Positions 1-8,119 of a DNA stretch of 64,000 nt are shown here, piece by piece. Source of the DNA: FEN-1139 sp038207155 (GTDB taxonomy: Bacteria; Myxococcota_A; Polyangia; Polyangiales; Polyangiaceae); assembly GCA_038207155.1 (NCBI GenBank), contig JBBRAB010000003.1:62001-126000 (forward strand), given 5' to 3'. Both the position numbers and the translations under genes were made by a program. Numbering within the stretch: the first letter of the stretch is position 1; each line of letters opens with the position of its first letter. Under the pieces are notes generated by a model that saw only the letters and a list, made by a program, of their open reading frames with translations, searched no databases and had not been told where the DNA came from.

Positions 1-869
1 CCCGGCAGGCCGAGCAGGGCTGCGAAAAATCCTGGCAATTCGGCCTGGGCGAGCGGCAAAGTGGGATGCAGACCGGTGACGATGCCTGGCCCGTAGGCAT
101 AGAGCGGACTGCGGCGCTGCACGGGTACGTCGGTCCCGTGAGTCCCGGAGTCGGCGGCGCCGTGGTCGCTTGTCACGATCACCGTGGTGTCCGCGCTGAG
201 CTCGGCGAGCCATGCGGACAGCAGTTGATCGAACTGCTGAATGTGCGCGCGATAGCGCGGTGAGAGGATCCCGTAAGCGTGACCCTGGTGATCGGGGGTC
301 ACAAAATGGGCGATCATCGCGTCCGGGTGCTGGCCGAGTGCGCGGCGTACGTCGCGGAAGGTCTGCTTGTTGAAATCAACGTCGATCGCGACACCTTCGG
401 GATCCGGGTAGTTGTCCGCAAGACTCGGGCCGTAGATCTGCGACCAGGCGGGATCGCCCACCGCGATCACGCGGAGGTGTTGGCGCGCCGCTTCAGCAAG
501 CCATGAATCGGCCACGGTTTGTTGGGCCGAGGTGTTTCGTAGAAACTCCTCGAGACCACCAGGTTGACCTGTCCCATAGGTCAACACTGCGGCCGTGGTC
601 ATGGTCACACGCCCCGCGAGGATTTGCGCACTCGTGTGCTGCTTGAGGGCAGCCGAAAACGCAGGCATCAGCTCGGGATCGATCGCGATGTCCCAGCGGA
701 GACCGTCAACCACCACGAACAGCAGTCGCTTGGCAATTCGCTGGGTGACCGCCGGACGTTGTGGGAGCCCTCGGGGCGCTGGCGGCGGGGCCACGGCCTC
801 GAAGGCGCCGAACGTGGCCAGCGCAACGAACACGAGCAGGAGGAGAGCGGCTAGGTTCCAGCGACGCAC
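1..869 (-). CDS. Alkaline-phosphatase-superfamily protein, PIG-type phosphoethanolamine-transferase/phosphodiesterase-like (3' truncated by window edge)
   Basis: The reverse strand reads open from a GTG at 869 to the window edge (289 codons). It starts with a hydrophobic segment (residues about 6-24), so it is membrane-anchored or exported. It then shows superfamily metal-site landmarks: VVVDGLRWD near residue 52, a Thr pair near 91 where the nucleophile sits, PDHQGHAYG near 200 and TSDHGA near 240. The D-x-x-GH arrangement is like that of the PIG-N/O/G type phosphodiesterase/phosphotransferase subgroup. The GTG is chosen because an in-frame TGA lies five codons upstream. The substrate cannot be read from the sequence; a nucleotide pyrophosphatase-like enzyme is the alternative. 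Confidence 0.75.
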   Translation of the reverse strand, partial: MRRWNLAALLLLVFVALATFGAFEAVAPPPAPRGLPQRPAVTQRIAKRLLFVVVDGLRWDIAIDPELMPAFSAALKQHTSAQILAGRVTMTTAAVLTYGTGQPGGLEEFLRNTSAQQTVADSWLAEAARQHLRVIAVGDPAWSQIYGPSLADNYPDPEGVAIDVDFNKQTFRDVRRALGQHPDAMIAHFVTPDHQGHAYGILSPRYRAHIQQFDQLLSAWLAELSADTTVIVTSDHGAADSGTHGTDVPVQRRSPLYAYGPGIVTGLHPTLPLAQAELPGFFAALLGLP

Positions 870-1053
870 GAGGACGTGACTACCTCACCCGCGGCGCGCT
901 GGCGAGCCTGTCCTGGGGCTTTGGGTGTGACGGGGTGCGCGCGGGGCGCGGACGGCGAGCAGCGCGACGCGGACGGCGAGCAGCGGGGCGCTGGCGGGGC
1001 ACGGACGCGCTGCAAAAGTGCCGTTGTTCAGCAGTCGTGCGGCGTTCCGAACC

Positions 1054-1680
1054 CTAGCGATCGTTGGCGGCTTGCAGCGGCTTGCCGAGCGTTTGCTCCT
1101 GGGCGACCCAGCGGACCTCGAACTCTCCGCAGCCAGACGCGATGGGTCGCCATAGGACTGTCGGGTTGACTCCGAGTTGCGTTAGCCCGCCCTCGAGGAT
1201 TCCGACGTGGTAGCAGTCAATGAAGTTGTAGATCCCTTCAAGACGCAGGTGCGCGATACCGGACTGGTAGTCGAGTACGTGAACGCGGCCCGTATTGGCG
1301 GACATCTGATAGGCGCGATCGGTGGCATGAATTGCTGCCTCAATGTCGTTTCCGACCATGCTCAGAAGGACCCGCCCAGCGAGGGACGCGGCGAAGGTCC
1401 CGAAGACCTGTTGCCCAATCCGACGCAGACCGGAGCGCAGTGGCAAGGTTGGATAGAGGCGTTCGGCTACCTTCGCGAGCAGTCGAAGATGGTCGACGAG
1501 TGGGTAGTCTTTGAAGGCAATGTAGGTCTGTGGAAAGTCGGCCCGTTGCCGGGGGCTTAGCGGCCTCCGCACCGCGGCCATCATCATGCCCTTGATCCGT
1601 GCGCTCGCAGGGACCCTGGCGACATAGTCCTCAGGATTGAGGGGTGCATGGAAATCAGGTGCGACGAATCCCGTAGACAT
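1054..1680 (-). CDS. DUF2378 (TIGR02265) family protein
   Basis: A 208-residue soluble protein with no signal peptide. It matches the layout of the DUF2378/TIGR02265 family, a paralogous family first noted in Myxococcus xanthus and of unknown function. Features that fit are the length of about 200 residues, the central RSGLRRIGQQVFGTF segment, and the C-terminal part with YHVGILEGGL followed by a short basic tail. The ATG at 1680 leaves 111 bp to serS upstream, and that gap holds a strong RNA hairpin, so it may be a separate transcription unit. The family assignment rests on motif recall. Confidence 0.75.
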   Translation of the reverse strand: MSTGFVAPDFHAPLNPEDYVARVPASARIKGMMMAAVRRPLSPRQRADFPQTYIAFKDYPLVDHLRLLAKVAERLYPTLPLRSGLRRIGQQVFGTFAASLAGRVLLSMVGNDIEAAIHATDRAYQMSANTGRVHVLDYQSGIAHLRLEGIYNFIDCYHVGILEGGLTQLGVNPTVLWRPIASGCGEFEVRWVAQEQTLGKPLQAANDR

Positions 1681-1715
1681 GGCCTGTGCGGGAACCTACG
1701 GCACGTTCACAGCGT

Positions 1716-1757
1716 TGTGTAGTAGCCCGGGGTTTCCCCCGGGGGATCGTCTACACA
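1716..1757 (-). terminator. Structured hairpin downstream of serS (possible terminator)
   Basis: On the minus strand the inner stem CCCGGGG / CCCCGGG closes on a GAAA loop (GNRA type). It is enclosed by a second stem, TGTGTAG / CTACACA, across an internal loop. It lies between the serS stop and the DUF2378 start. There is no clear T-run after it, so it could be a non-canonical terminator, a processing site or a 5'-UTR element of the next gene. Confidence 0.45.
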
Positions 1758-1791
1758 CGAGCCCGCTGAAAATGGGGCGATTCCAGAGGTT

Positions 1792-3105
1792 TTACAGGAT
1801 CTCCGGCTTCAGTCGATCAGTCCCGAGGAACGGCTGGAGCACCTTGGGGACGAGCACGGTGCCGTCAGCCTGTTGGTATTGGTCAAGGATGGCGACGAGT
1901 GTTCGTCCCACGGCGAGGCCCGACCCGTTGAGCGTGTGCACGAGTCGCGGTTTGGATTTCGCATCCGGTCGGTAGCGGATCTTTGCGCGGCGCGCCTGGT
2001 AGTCGGTGAACCACGAACAGCTTGAGATCTCGCGATAGGCGTTCTGCGAAGGCAGCCACACCTCGATGTCGTAGGTTTTGGTGGCGCTTGAACCAATGTC
2101 GCCAGCGCACAGCGCCACGACGCGGTAGTGCAGACCGAGTTGCTTGAGGACTTCTTCAGCGTGACCCGTGAGGAGCTCGAGTTGTTCTTCGGCCTGCTCG
2201 GGAGTCACGAAGCGAACGAGTTCGACTTTGTCAAACTGATGCTGTCGAATGAGACCGCGCACATCTTTGCCGTAAGAGCCTGCTTCACTGCGAAAACAGG
2301 GTGTGTGGGCCGTGTAGGCCAGCGGCAGCTTCGCACCGTCGAGGATCTCATCGGCGTGAAGGTTCGTGACCGGCACTTCAGCGGTTGGAATGAGATAAAG
2401 CGCGCTCGGATCGTCGGGATCGTTGCGGTACGTCTTGAAGAGATCCTCTTCGAACTTTGGGAGCTGGCCCGTACCGCGCAGCGCTTCTGCCTTGACCAGG
2501 TACGGCGGATAGACCTCGCGGTATCCGTGCGAAGGCGAGGTGTGCAGGTCCAGCATGAAATGGATTAGCGCTCGCTCGAGCTTGGCGCCCATGCCCCAGA
2601 GCACCGTGAAGCGCGCTCCAGAGAGCTTCGCACCCCGCTCGAAATCGAGGATGCCGAGGTTCGCTCCAACGTCGTGGTGCGCCTTGGGTTCGAAATCCAA
2701 CATGGGTTTTTCGCCCCAGTGACGGAGCACAAGGTTGTCGTCGCTCGAGTGACCATCGGGAACCGACGGATGCGGCAGGTTTGGTACGAGCAGGAGACGC
2801 TGCTCGATCTCAGCGAGCACCTGCTCGAGGCTCGTTTCGAGCGCTTTGACGCTGTCGGCGAGAGTCTTGAGTTCGTCGCGCCGCGCCTGGAACGCTTGTT
2901 TGTCGCCCGATTTGGCGAGAGCGCTCATCTCCTGATTTGCGGCATTGCGTCGCGCTTGGAGTGCTTCCGTTTCGCCGATCAAGTGGCGGCGGCGGTCTGC
3001 CAGCTCACCGATCCCTTCGAGGGCAGCAGCGGCTTGGGGCGAACGCCGGGCAAGCGCCTGACGGACGTTATCGAGATCCTCGGCAACAACGCGGGCATCG
3101 AGCAT
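1792..3105 (-). CDS. serS: Seryl-tRNA synthetase
   Basis: A class II aminoacyl-tRNA synthetase that charges tRNA-Ser (and tRNA-Sec where present) in the cytoplasm. An N-terminal coiled-coil tRNA-binding arm (about residues 1-110, Arg/Glu/Gln-rich) is followed by the catalytic core. Motif 2 is visible as TPCFRSEAGSYGKDVRGLIR-type sequence and motif 3 as LNGSGLAVGRTLVAILD. TAEVPVTNLH marks the serine pocket. I start at the ATG at 3105 (MLDARVVAEDLDNVRQAL, the usual SerRS N-terminus) and not at the upstream in-frame start, which would add 27 atypical residues. Length of 437 residues is normal. It sits 61 bp downstream of the lipoprotein gene on the same strand. Confidence 0.96.
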   Translation of the reverse strand: MLDARVVAEDLDNVRQALARRSPQAAAALEGIGELADRRRHLIGETEALQARRNAANQEMSALAKSGDKQAFQARRDELKTLADSVKALETSLEQVLAEIEQRLLLVPNLPHPSVPDGHSSDDNLVLRHWGEKPMLDFEPKAHHDVGANLGILDFERGAKLSGARFTVLWGMGAKLERALIHFMLDLHTSPSHGYREVYPPYLVKAEALRGTGQLPKFEEDLFKTYRNDPDDPSALYLIPTAEVPVTNLHADEILDGAKLPLAYTAHTPCFRSEAGSYGKDVRGLIRQHQFDKVELVRFVTPEQAEEQLELLTGHAEEVLKQLGLHYRVVALCAGDIGSSATKTYDIEVWLPSQNAYREISSCSWFTDYQARRAKIRYRPDAKSKPRLVHTLNGSGLAVGRTLVAILDQYQQADGTVLVPKVLQPFLGTDRLKPEIL

Positions 3106-3166
3106 GGAAAACAGTACCTTTCCGTCGAACCCGCGCCTTCTAGCGCTGGCTTGTGCCGCCGTCGAC

Positions 3167-3766
3167 CTAGAACCAGAGGCCGACACCGACGCCGACGACC
3201 GGACCGCGCCTCGGGGCTCGATAGGAGCGGAGCAGAATCAACTGGGTCACTAGGGTGCAGGTTCGCAACCGCGCTCCCTCACAGCCCGTCCAGCGACCAT
3301 CGGGATGCCGATCACCATCTTCGTCAAAGCGCAGGACGGTTTGATCGGGTACTAGGGCAAACCAGGCCTGAGTGTCGTGCGGTGGGGCGCCGTTTCTCAG
3401 CCCAATTCGGCCAAGGTACTGCTGATCGGGACCCCCGAGCTCGCCCGTCGGGTAGAGCATGGCGACGGGCTCATTGTCTTCATCGACCACCCGACCCACG
3501 CGATCGATGCTGAAGAGCAGCTTGCCGTCGTCCACCACGCGACCGTCAGCATTGAGGTCGATGCGACCATTGTCACGGGTCCAGCTTGCGGGACCGAGCG
3601 CTAGGGTGGACCCGCCCTCTGCCCAGTGCTGTGGGGGTTTCGTACTGCACGCACTGAGACAAACCAGCGACGTCCAAGCGAAGCGAAAGAGCCCCGCTTT
3701 GAGGGAGGTTTGGGTGTCTAGTTCCCGTGGGAACTTAGGGGCACGGACGCAGGATTTTGAGGCCAT
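3167..3766 (-). CDS. Predicted lipoprotein of unknown function
   Basis: A 199-residue protein with a signal segment (KAGLFRFAWTSLVCLSAC) ending in an LSAC lipobox near Cys40. It should be lipid-anchored in the cell envelope. The mature part has no domain I recognise. It contains a DLNADGRVVDDGKLLF stretch and a later DEDGDRHPDG stretch, both Asp/Gly-rich and resembling calcium-binding loops, though this is suggestive only. The ATG lies inside the end of the upstream kinase gene (32-bp overlap) and no later ATG, GTG or TTG precedes the lipobox, so the overlap is probably real and implies co-transcription with the kinase. Confidence 0.7.
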   Translation of the reverse strand: MASKSCVRAPKFPRELDTQTSLKAGLFRFAWTSLVCLSACSTKPPQHWAEGGSTLALGPASWTRDNGRIDLNADGRVVDDGKLLFSIDRVGRVVDEDNEPVAMLYPTGELGGPDQQYLGRIGLRNGAPPHDTQAWFALVPDQTVLRFDEDGDRHPDGRWTGCEGARLRTCTLVTQLILLRSYRAPRRGPVVGVGVGLWF

Positions 3767-5354
3767 CGACCACTACCTCACAGAGCTTGGGGTCGGACTT
3801 TTTCTTGCGGGAAACGGGGGCCGGACTGCTCTTGAGGGTCAATGTCACGGTTTGATCGGACTGGGGCAACACCTTGGCCGAGGCGGTCGCGTCTCTAAGG
3901 CGGGCGGTGAGCTCGAGCGGCAGATCGCGAGCGACCTCGAGAGCGCAGGGCGCGGCGTCGCAGACCTGAAACCCGCTGCGCAGCACGGTGGCGCCGGGTG
4001 GCTCGCTGACAATGTGGAGCGTGACCAGCGAAGGTGCGGCGGCCGAGGCCTTGGGCTCGGTTGTGTCCGTAGTTGGGGCTGCGCTCACTACGGCCTTGGT
4101 CAGTGGCGCCGCGGAACTCGCCGACGCCAAGCCGTGAGAAGAGGGGTGATGCGGGGTGAGGCGCCACCAGAGCAGGCCGCCTCCCAACACGAGCGCCGCC
4201 GAAAGGGCGCCGAAAACCACTCGTCGATGCAGGCCATCGTGGGAGCGCGCGGGGGGCTCAGTGGAAGCCGTCGTCAGATCCGCGGAGGACCCACCGATCA
4301 GAGTCCGCGCTTGGCGGGACGGGACGGGAGTCGGATTCGGTCGTGTGACGCTTCCCGTTTCAAACTGGCGCGGTGTCGGAAGGGCGTTTTCCCGAGCGGT
4401 TCGGAAATTGTCCGGCGTGATTTCGGGGATCGGAACAAGGCCTCCGAACGGTGCGGCGTCGCGACCCTCGGGCGTGGCCTGGAGGATCTGAGCGAACTCG
4501 TTCATCGACACCCAGCGGTCGGCAGGATCCTTTTCAAGTGCTCGCAGAACCGCGGCTTCGAGCCCGGGAGAAATCTCAAGCTCAGGAGCAAAATCATGCA
4601 GGTCGGGCAGGGGCTCGGTGAGGTGAGCGCTCAATACCGCCATGAAGGTTTCGCCGGTGAACGGGACGGAACCTGTGAACATTTCGAACAGGATCACACC
4701 CAGTGCGTAGATGTCCACCCGTAGGTCCGCACGGCGCCCGGCAGCCTGTTCCGGAGACATATACTCCGGGGTGCCGAAGATCATGCCGGTCTTGGTGAGG
4801 CGGCGCCTCCGCACTTCAGCCGGCTCATGCTCATCGTCGTCTTTGCGCAGCTGAGCGATCCCAAAATCGACGATTTTGACGATCTCGTCGCCTTCTGCCG
4901 TCCGATGCAAAAAGACGTTCTCTGGTTTCAGGTCCCGATGGACGACGCCGCGGGCATGCGCAGCGGCCAGGGCCCGACACGTTTGCAGCGCGATGCGCAC
5001 GGCGCGATGCGGGTTGACCACACCCGTCTGCGTGAGCTCGGTGGCCAGGTCGTGGCCCTGGAGGTGCTCCATTGCGAGAAAGAAGCACCCGTCCTCGAGC
5101 TGCCCGAAATCGAACACGTCGAGCACGTTGGGGTGCTTGATACGCGAGGCACTGATGGCCTCCTGCTGAAACCGGGCGACGAGATCTGGCTTTGCGGAGT
5201 ATTCGGCCCGCAGCACCTTGAGCGCGATGCGCTTCTCGATGAGGGAGTGCTCGGCCAAGTACACGACCCCCATCCCGCCCTCGCCGATGATCTCAAGGAG
5301 TCGGAACTTTCCGGCGACGGTCTGGCCGAGGGAGTGGGGCGCGGTCGGCTTCAT
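3735..5354 (-). CDS. Membrane-anchored Ser/Thr protein kinase with PEGA-like tail
   Basis: A Hanks-type kinase of 539 residues. The N-terminal kinase domain (about 15-290) has the glycine loop GEGGMGVV, Lys46, the catalytic HRDLKPEN at 139-146, DFG at 163-165 and GTPEYMSPEQ in the activation segment; all key residues are present, so it should be active. A proline/threonine-rich linker leads to one transmembrane helix (about 378-398). The extracytoplasmic C-terminus (about 445-510) has SEPPGATVLRSG, a PEGA-type beta domain. It shares an operon with the overlapping lipoprotein, a plausible partner of the sensor part. This architecture is common in myxobacteria. The ligand is unknown. Confidence 0.92.
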   Translation of the reverse strand: MKPTAPHSLGQTVAGKFRLLEIIGEGGMGVVYLAEHSLIEKRIALKVLRAEYSAKPDLVARFQQEAISASRIKHPNVLDVFDFGQLEDGCFFLAMEHLQGHDLATELTQTGVVNPHRAVRIALQTCRALAAAHARGVVHRDLKPENVFLHRTAEGDEIVKIVDFGIAQLRKDDDEHEPAEVRRRRLTKTGMIFGTPEYMSPEQAAGRRADLRVDIYALGVILFEMFTGSVPFTGETFMAVLSAHLTEPLPDLHDFAPELEISPGLEAAVLRALEKDPADRWVSMNEFAQILQATPEGRDAAPFGGLVPIPEITPDNFRTARENALPTPRQFETGSVTRPNPTPVPSRQARTLIGGSSADLTTASTEPPARSHDGLHRRVVFGALSAALVLGGGLLWWRLTPHHPSSHGLASASSAAPLTKAVVSAAPTTDTTEPKASAAAPSLVTLHIVSEPPGATVLRSGFQVCDAAPCALEVARDLPLELTARLRDATASAKVLPQSDQTVTLTLKSSPAPVSRKKKSDPKLCEVVVDGLKILRPCP

Positions 5355-5367
5355 GGGGCAGAGGGAG

Positions 5368-5399
5368 CCTCCCCCTCGGACGAGACTACCCGGGGGAGG
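5368..5399. repeat. Inverted repeat in the kinase 5' leader
   Basis: CCTCCCCC (5368-5375) and GGGGGAGG (5392-5399) form a perfect 8-bp inverted repeat with a 16-nt spacer. It lies just upstream of the kinase start, in the 167-bp divergent gap to the DAHPS-like gene. It could be an operator or a leader hairpin. The sequence alone does not decide this. Confidence 0.35.
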
Positions 5400-5521
5400 T
5401 AAGACTAGACAGCGTATTCCCTGGGGCCGATTTACGCTAGGGGCGATCCGCGCAACGTTATCCGTCTCTGTGGTCGAAGCGGGCTTTCCGTGGCGCCGCT
5501 TTGGTGTACCTTTGCTCTCCC

Positions 5522-6412
5522 ATGATCGTCGTGATGGAGCCGGATGCTCCGGAGAGTTCGATTGAGCGCGCGATATCGTTTCTGACCGCGGCCGGGTTTG
5601 ACGTACACCGTTCGAGTGGCCAGAGCCGCACGATTCTCGGGGTAGTCGGCGAGGTCTCGCGGGACGACGTTGAAGTCATGCGAGAGCTCGACGCTGTCGC
5701 CGAGGTGGTCCGGGTCACCGAGCCTTTTCGCCTAGCATCACGGCGGTTTCGAGGGGAACCCACCGTGGTCGAGGGGCCATTTGGTACGATTGGCGGCCCT
5801 GCGCCATGGATTGCGCTCGAGCCCATCGCCGAGGGCGCCAGCTCTGCCTTCGAGGGCGACCACTGTGGGGCACCGCCCGTCGTGGACACCAGCCATCGGC
5901 TCGTGTCCGGCAAACCGTTTGACGCTGCAGTCTGGAGGGGGCGACAGGCCCCGGACACGCTCGGCGCTCTCGCCTGTTTGTCCTTACATCCCCTGGCGAC
6001 GGGTCGTCCTCGCCCGGTCGCCTTCGTGGAGCGCTCGCCGAGCTGGGGAGCGTCGAACTGGATCCAGGCAGCCGAGCGCCAGCTTGAGCGTCATGAGGGA
6101 CCGGTGGTGTTGCTGGAGGCCGGAGGTGAATACCCGAACGGCGCTCGCACCTTCGAGGTGGCTGCCATCGCTCGGGCGAAACGCCGGACCCACCTTCCGA
6201 TCGTGGTAGACGTCCCTACGATCGCCCAGCGGGCTCGCTACTGCGCGGCAGTCGCCGGTGCTGCCATCGGCGCGGGTGCCGACGGCGTGGTGCTGCGCGT
6301 CTGGGTTGGACCCGTGGGAACTCAGTCGCGAGTACCAGGCACCTTGACTTGGGAGCAAGGCGTGGAGCTGGCCTCACGGCTTCGCGAAATGGGCGCGGTT
6401 GTCCGTCGATGA
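5522..6412 (+). CDS. DAHP-synthase-like protein lacking catalytic motifs
   Basis: A 296-residue relative of type I-beta 3-deoxy-7-phosphoheptulonate synthase (first shikimate step). Residues 1-70 match the ferredoxin-like N-terminal domain (MIVVMEPDAPESSIERAI..., PFRLASR). The C-terminal half keeps the barrel end: GARTFEVAAIARAKRRTHLP, then GAAIGAGADGVVLRV. The catalytic landmarks are missing: no GPCSVE (EPIAEG instead), no KPRTSP, no QIGARN, and DPSHSGG is replaced by DVPTIAQR. It is therefore probably inactive and perhaps regulatory. I chose the ATG at 5522 over the TTG at 5501. Its stop overlaps the tyrA start (ATGA), so the two are translationally coupled. Confidence 0.75.
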   Translation: MIVVMEPDAPESSIERAISFLTAAGFDVHRSSGQSRTILGVVGEVSRDDVEVMRELDAVAEVVRVTEPFRLASRRFRGEPTVVEGPFGTIGGPAPWIALEPIAEGASSAFEGDHCGAPPVVDTSHRLVSGKPFDAAVWRGRQAPDTLGALACLSLHPLATGRPRPVAFVERSPSWGASNWIQAAERQLERHEGPVVLLEAGGEYPNGARTFEVAAIARAKRRTHLPIVVDVPTIAQRARYCAAVAGAAIGAGADGVVLRVWVGPVGTQSRVPGTLTWEQGVELASRLREMGAVVRR

Positions 6413-7239
6413 AGCGAGTCGCTGTCGTCGGGTTGGGCTTGATTGGCGGGTCGGTGGCGCTGTCACTACGCCGCCACAACCCACAGCTTGAGGTGGTGGC
6501 AATCGATCGCAGGGACGTGCTCGATGCGGCTTGTGCTGAGGGATTCGATTTCGAGTTCAGGGCAGTCGAAGAGGGCTCGAATCCAAGCTCGCTGGGCTAT
6601 GGCTGTGATCTCGTCGTTCTCGCGATTCCAGTGCGAGCCATTGCCGAGTGCCTTGCTGACTGGTTGGCGCTGGGATGTCCCATCACTGATTGCGGCTCGA
6701 CCAAGGCCGCGCCCGTTGAAGCAGTTCGCGGTCATTCGGCGGCGGGCCGTTACGTGCCCGGTCATCCAATGGCGGGGCGCGAGGTGGGTGGGCTCAGAAA
6801 TGCGTCGGCAGAGCTATTTACGGGTCGTCCGTGGTTGCTCTGTCCGGAGGGTAGCGATGTTGACGCGCTCGCGACAGTCACCAGCTTGATCCAGCTTGTG
6901 GGTGCTCAGCGCGTCGATCTCTCCGTCGCGGAGCATGATCGCGCAGTGGCGCTCACGAGCCACGTACCCCAGTTGCTCGCGAGCTGGCTTGCGGATGCTG
7001 CCGCCCAGCGCGGCGCCGCGCTCGCGGCGGGTCCTGCGTTTGCCGACATGACCCGAATCGCAGGCGGAGCTGAGAGCATGTGGCGAGATATTTTTGCAAC
7101 CAACGCCACGAGCATCGCAGAGGTCCTTGATCTCGGTGTCGAAACCCTCGGGGAAGTGGCTAGGGCCCTGCGTCAGCAGCCTCCGTCGGTCGAGCCTGCT
7201 CTCGCGCTTCTAGAGCGGGCGCGCGGTCAGCGGACTTAG
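6409..7239 (+). CDS. tyrA: Prephenate (or arogenate) dehydrogenase
   Basis: A 276-residue NAD(P)-dependent enzyme that converts prephenate to 4-hydroxyphenylpyruvate (or arogenate to tyrosine) in the tyrosine branch. The N-terminal Rossmann motif is GLGLIGGSVA (8-17). HPMAGREVGG near residue 120 and SHVPQLLASW near 185 are the substrate-site and dimer-core motifs of the family. Length is normal for a stand-alone TyrA without chorismate mutase or ACT domains. It begins within the stop codon of the DAHPS-like gene, which points to a functional link in aromatic amino-acid synthesis. Confidence 0.9.
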   Translation: MKRVAVVGLGLIGGSVALSLRRHNPQLEVVAIDRRDVLDAACAEGFDFEFRAVEEGSNPSSLGYGCDLVVLAIPVRAIAECLADWLALGCPITDCGSTKAAPVEAVRGHSAAGRYVPGHPMAGREVGGLRNASAELFTGRPWLLCPEGSDVDALATVTSLIQLVGAQRVDLSVAEHDRAVALTSHVPQLLASWLADAAAQRGAALAAGPAFADMTRIAGGAESMWRDIFATNATSIAEVLDLGVETLGEVARALRQQPPSVEPALALLERARGQRT

Positions 7240-7344
7240 GCCTCGCCTGCGGTGGCAGCGCCGTCCACGGGGAGGCGACCGCGCCCTCTCCTGGTGGCCG
7301 AGGTCCGCTCGGGGCCTCCGTATCACTCCGTGGGTGTTTGGCTC

Positions 7345-7414
7345 GGCGTGGAAGCGATGGGGTCGGACGTGGCTGCTCGACGTGGCGTGGAAGCGATGGG
7401 GCCGGACGTGGCTG
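7345..7414. repeat. Two 31-bp direct repeats, 39-bp period
   Basis: The unit GGCGTGGAAGCGATGGGG-N-CGGACGTGGCTG occurs at 7345-7375 and 7384-7414 with one difference. It lies in the 286-bp gap between tyrA and the Gly-rich lipoprotein gene. No gene is apparent there. Confidence 0.6.
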
Positions 7415-7525
7415 GCGCGAAGTTGTGCCAACTTGTGTGCCAGTACGGCTGGTGTCACTGCGTAGTTGCCGAAAATGGAGCCGTCCACGCGTGGCGTGGC
7501 CTGTGCTACAGTTTGGGCCGGCGGC

Positions 7526-7945
7526 ATGACCTCCTCCTGGTATATCCGGTCTCTCCTCCTGTTGACCCTAGTCGGCGGATTCTACGGCTGTAGCCTGAAT
7601 CCCTTGCCGGAGGACCCGGGAGCGACTGGTGAGCGCACGCCCCCAAACGGTTCCAGCGGGGGTATCGGAGTCGGAAGCGGCGGTGCTATTCACCTCGGGG
7701 CTGCCGGGAACGGCACGGGTGGCCAGTTGGCTAGTTCCGGTGGCGGCGGGTCGGCTACCGGTGGGTCCCTTGGAACCGGCGGCGTCTCCTCCGGCGGCGG
7801 CACGGGCAGCAGTGGCGGCAACCATGACGGCGGCGTTGGCGGCGCGGCAGGCGCTGGCGGAACCGCTGGCGCGGCAGGCGCTGGCGGCGCGGCAGGCGCT
7901 GGCGGCGCGGCAGGCGCTGGCTCGACGAGCACCGGCGGCGCGTAG
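7526..7945 (+). CDS. Small Gly/Ala-rich lipoprotein
   Basis: The ATG at 7526 gives 139 residues. A hydrophobic signal (SSWYIRSLLLLTLVGGFYGC) ends in a lipobox-like YGC, followed by a short polar stretch (SLNPLPEDPG). The rest is almost wholly Gly, Ala, Ser and Thr, ending in a degenerate GGAAGAGGA repeat (about residues 105-130). Such stretches usually form a spacer between the lipid anchor and a functional domain in myxobacterial surface proteins. Here the frame stops at the end of the spacer, so it may be a minimal surface lipoprotein or a truncated remnant. The longer in-frame start at 7466 would put a non-signal sequence in front. Confidence 0.6.
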   Translation: MTSSWYIRSLLLLTLVGGFYGCSLNPLPEDPGATGERTPPNGSSGGIGVGSGGAIHLGAAGNGTGGQLASSGGGGSATGGSLGTGGVSSGGGTGSSGGNHDGGVGGAAGAGGTAGAAGAGGAAGAGGAAGAGSTSTGGA

Positions 7946-7960
7946 TCCCGCGTGCACGCG

Positions 7961-7977
7961 CCGCGTGAGTCACGCGG
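7961..7977. promoter_or_regulatory. 17-bp near-perfect palindrome
   Basis: CCGCGTGA-G-TCACGCGG is an 8-bp inverted repeat around one central base, 16 bp after the Gly-rich lipoprotein stop and between two convergent genes. It could be a short terminator stem (no T-run seen) or a protein-binding site. Confidence 0.35.
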
Positions 7978-8119
7978 GGCCTTGGTAAGGCTCGGCGCGG
8001 GGCGCCTTATGGCGTCGCATTTCTATCGAAGCGCGGAGTGTTGGCGGTCGGTTCGGTTTGTGCGAAAGGTGGGAACCGCCCGCCTGGGCCACTGACCAGA
8101 GAAACGACGGTCGCTCGGT

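Noticed and set aside
3459..4724. 421-codon open frame on the plus strand
   Set aside because: Antisense to the kinase and lipoprotein genes, which have clear motifs; the frame has no recognisable domain.
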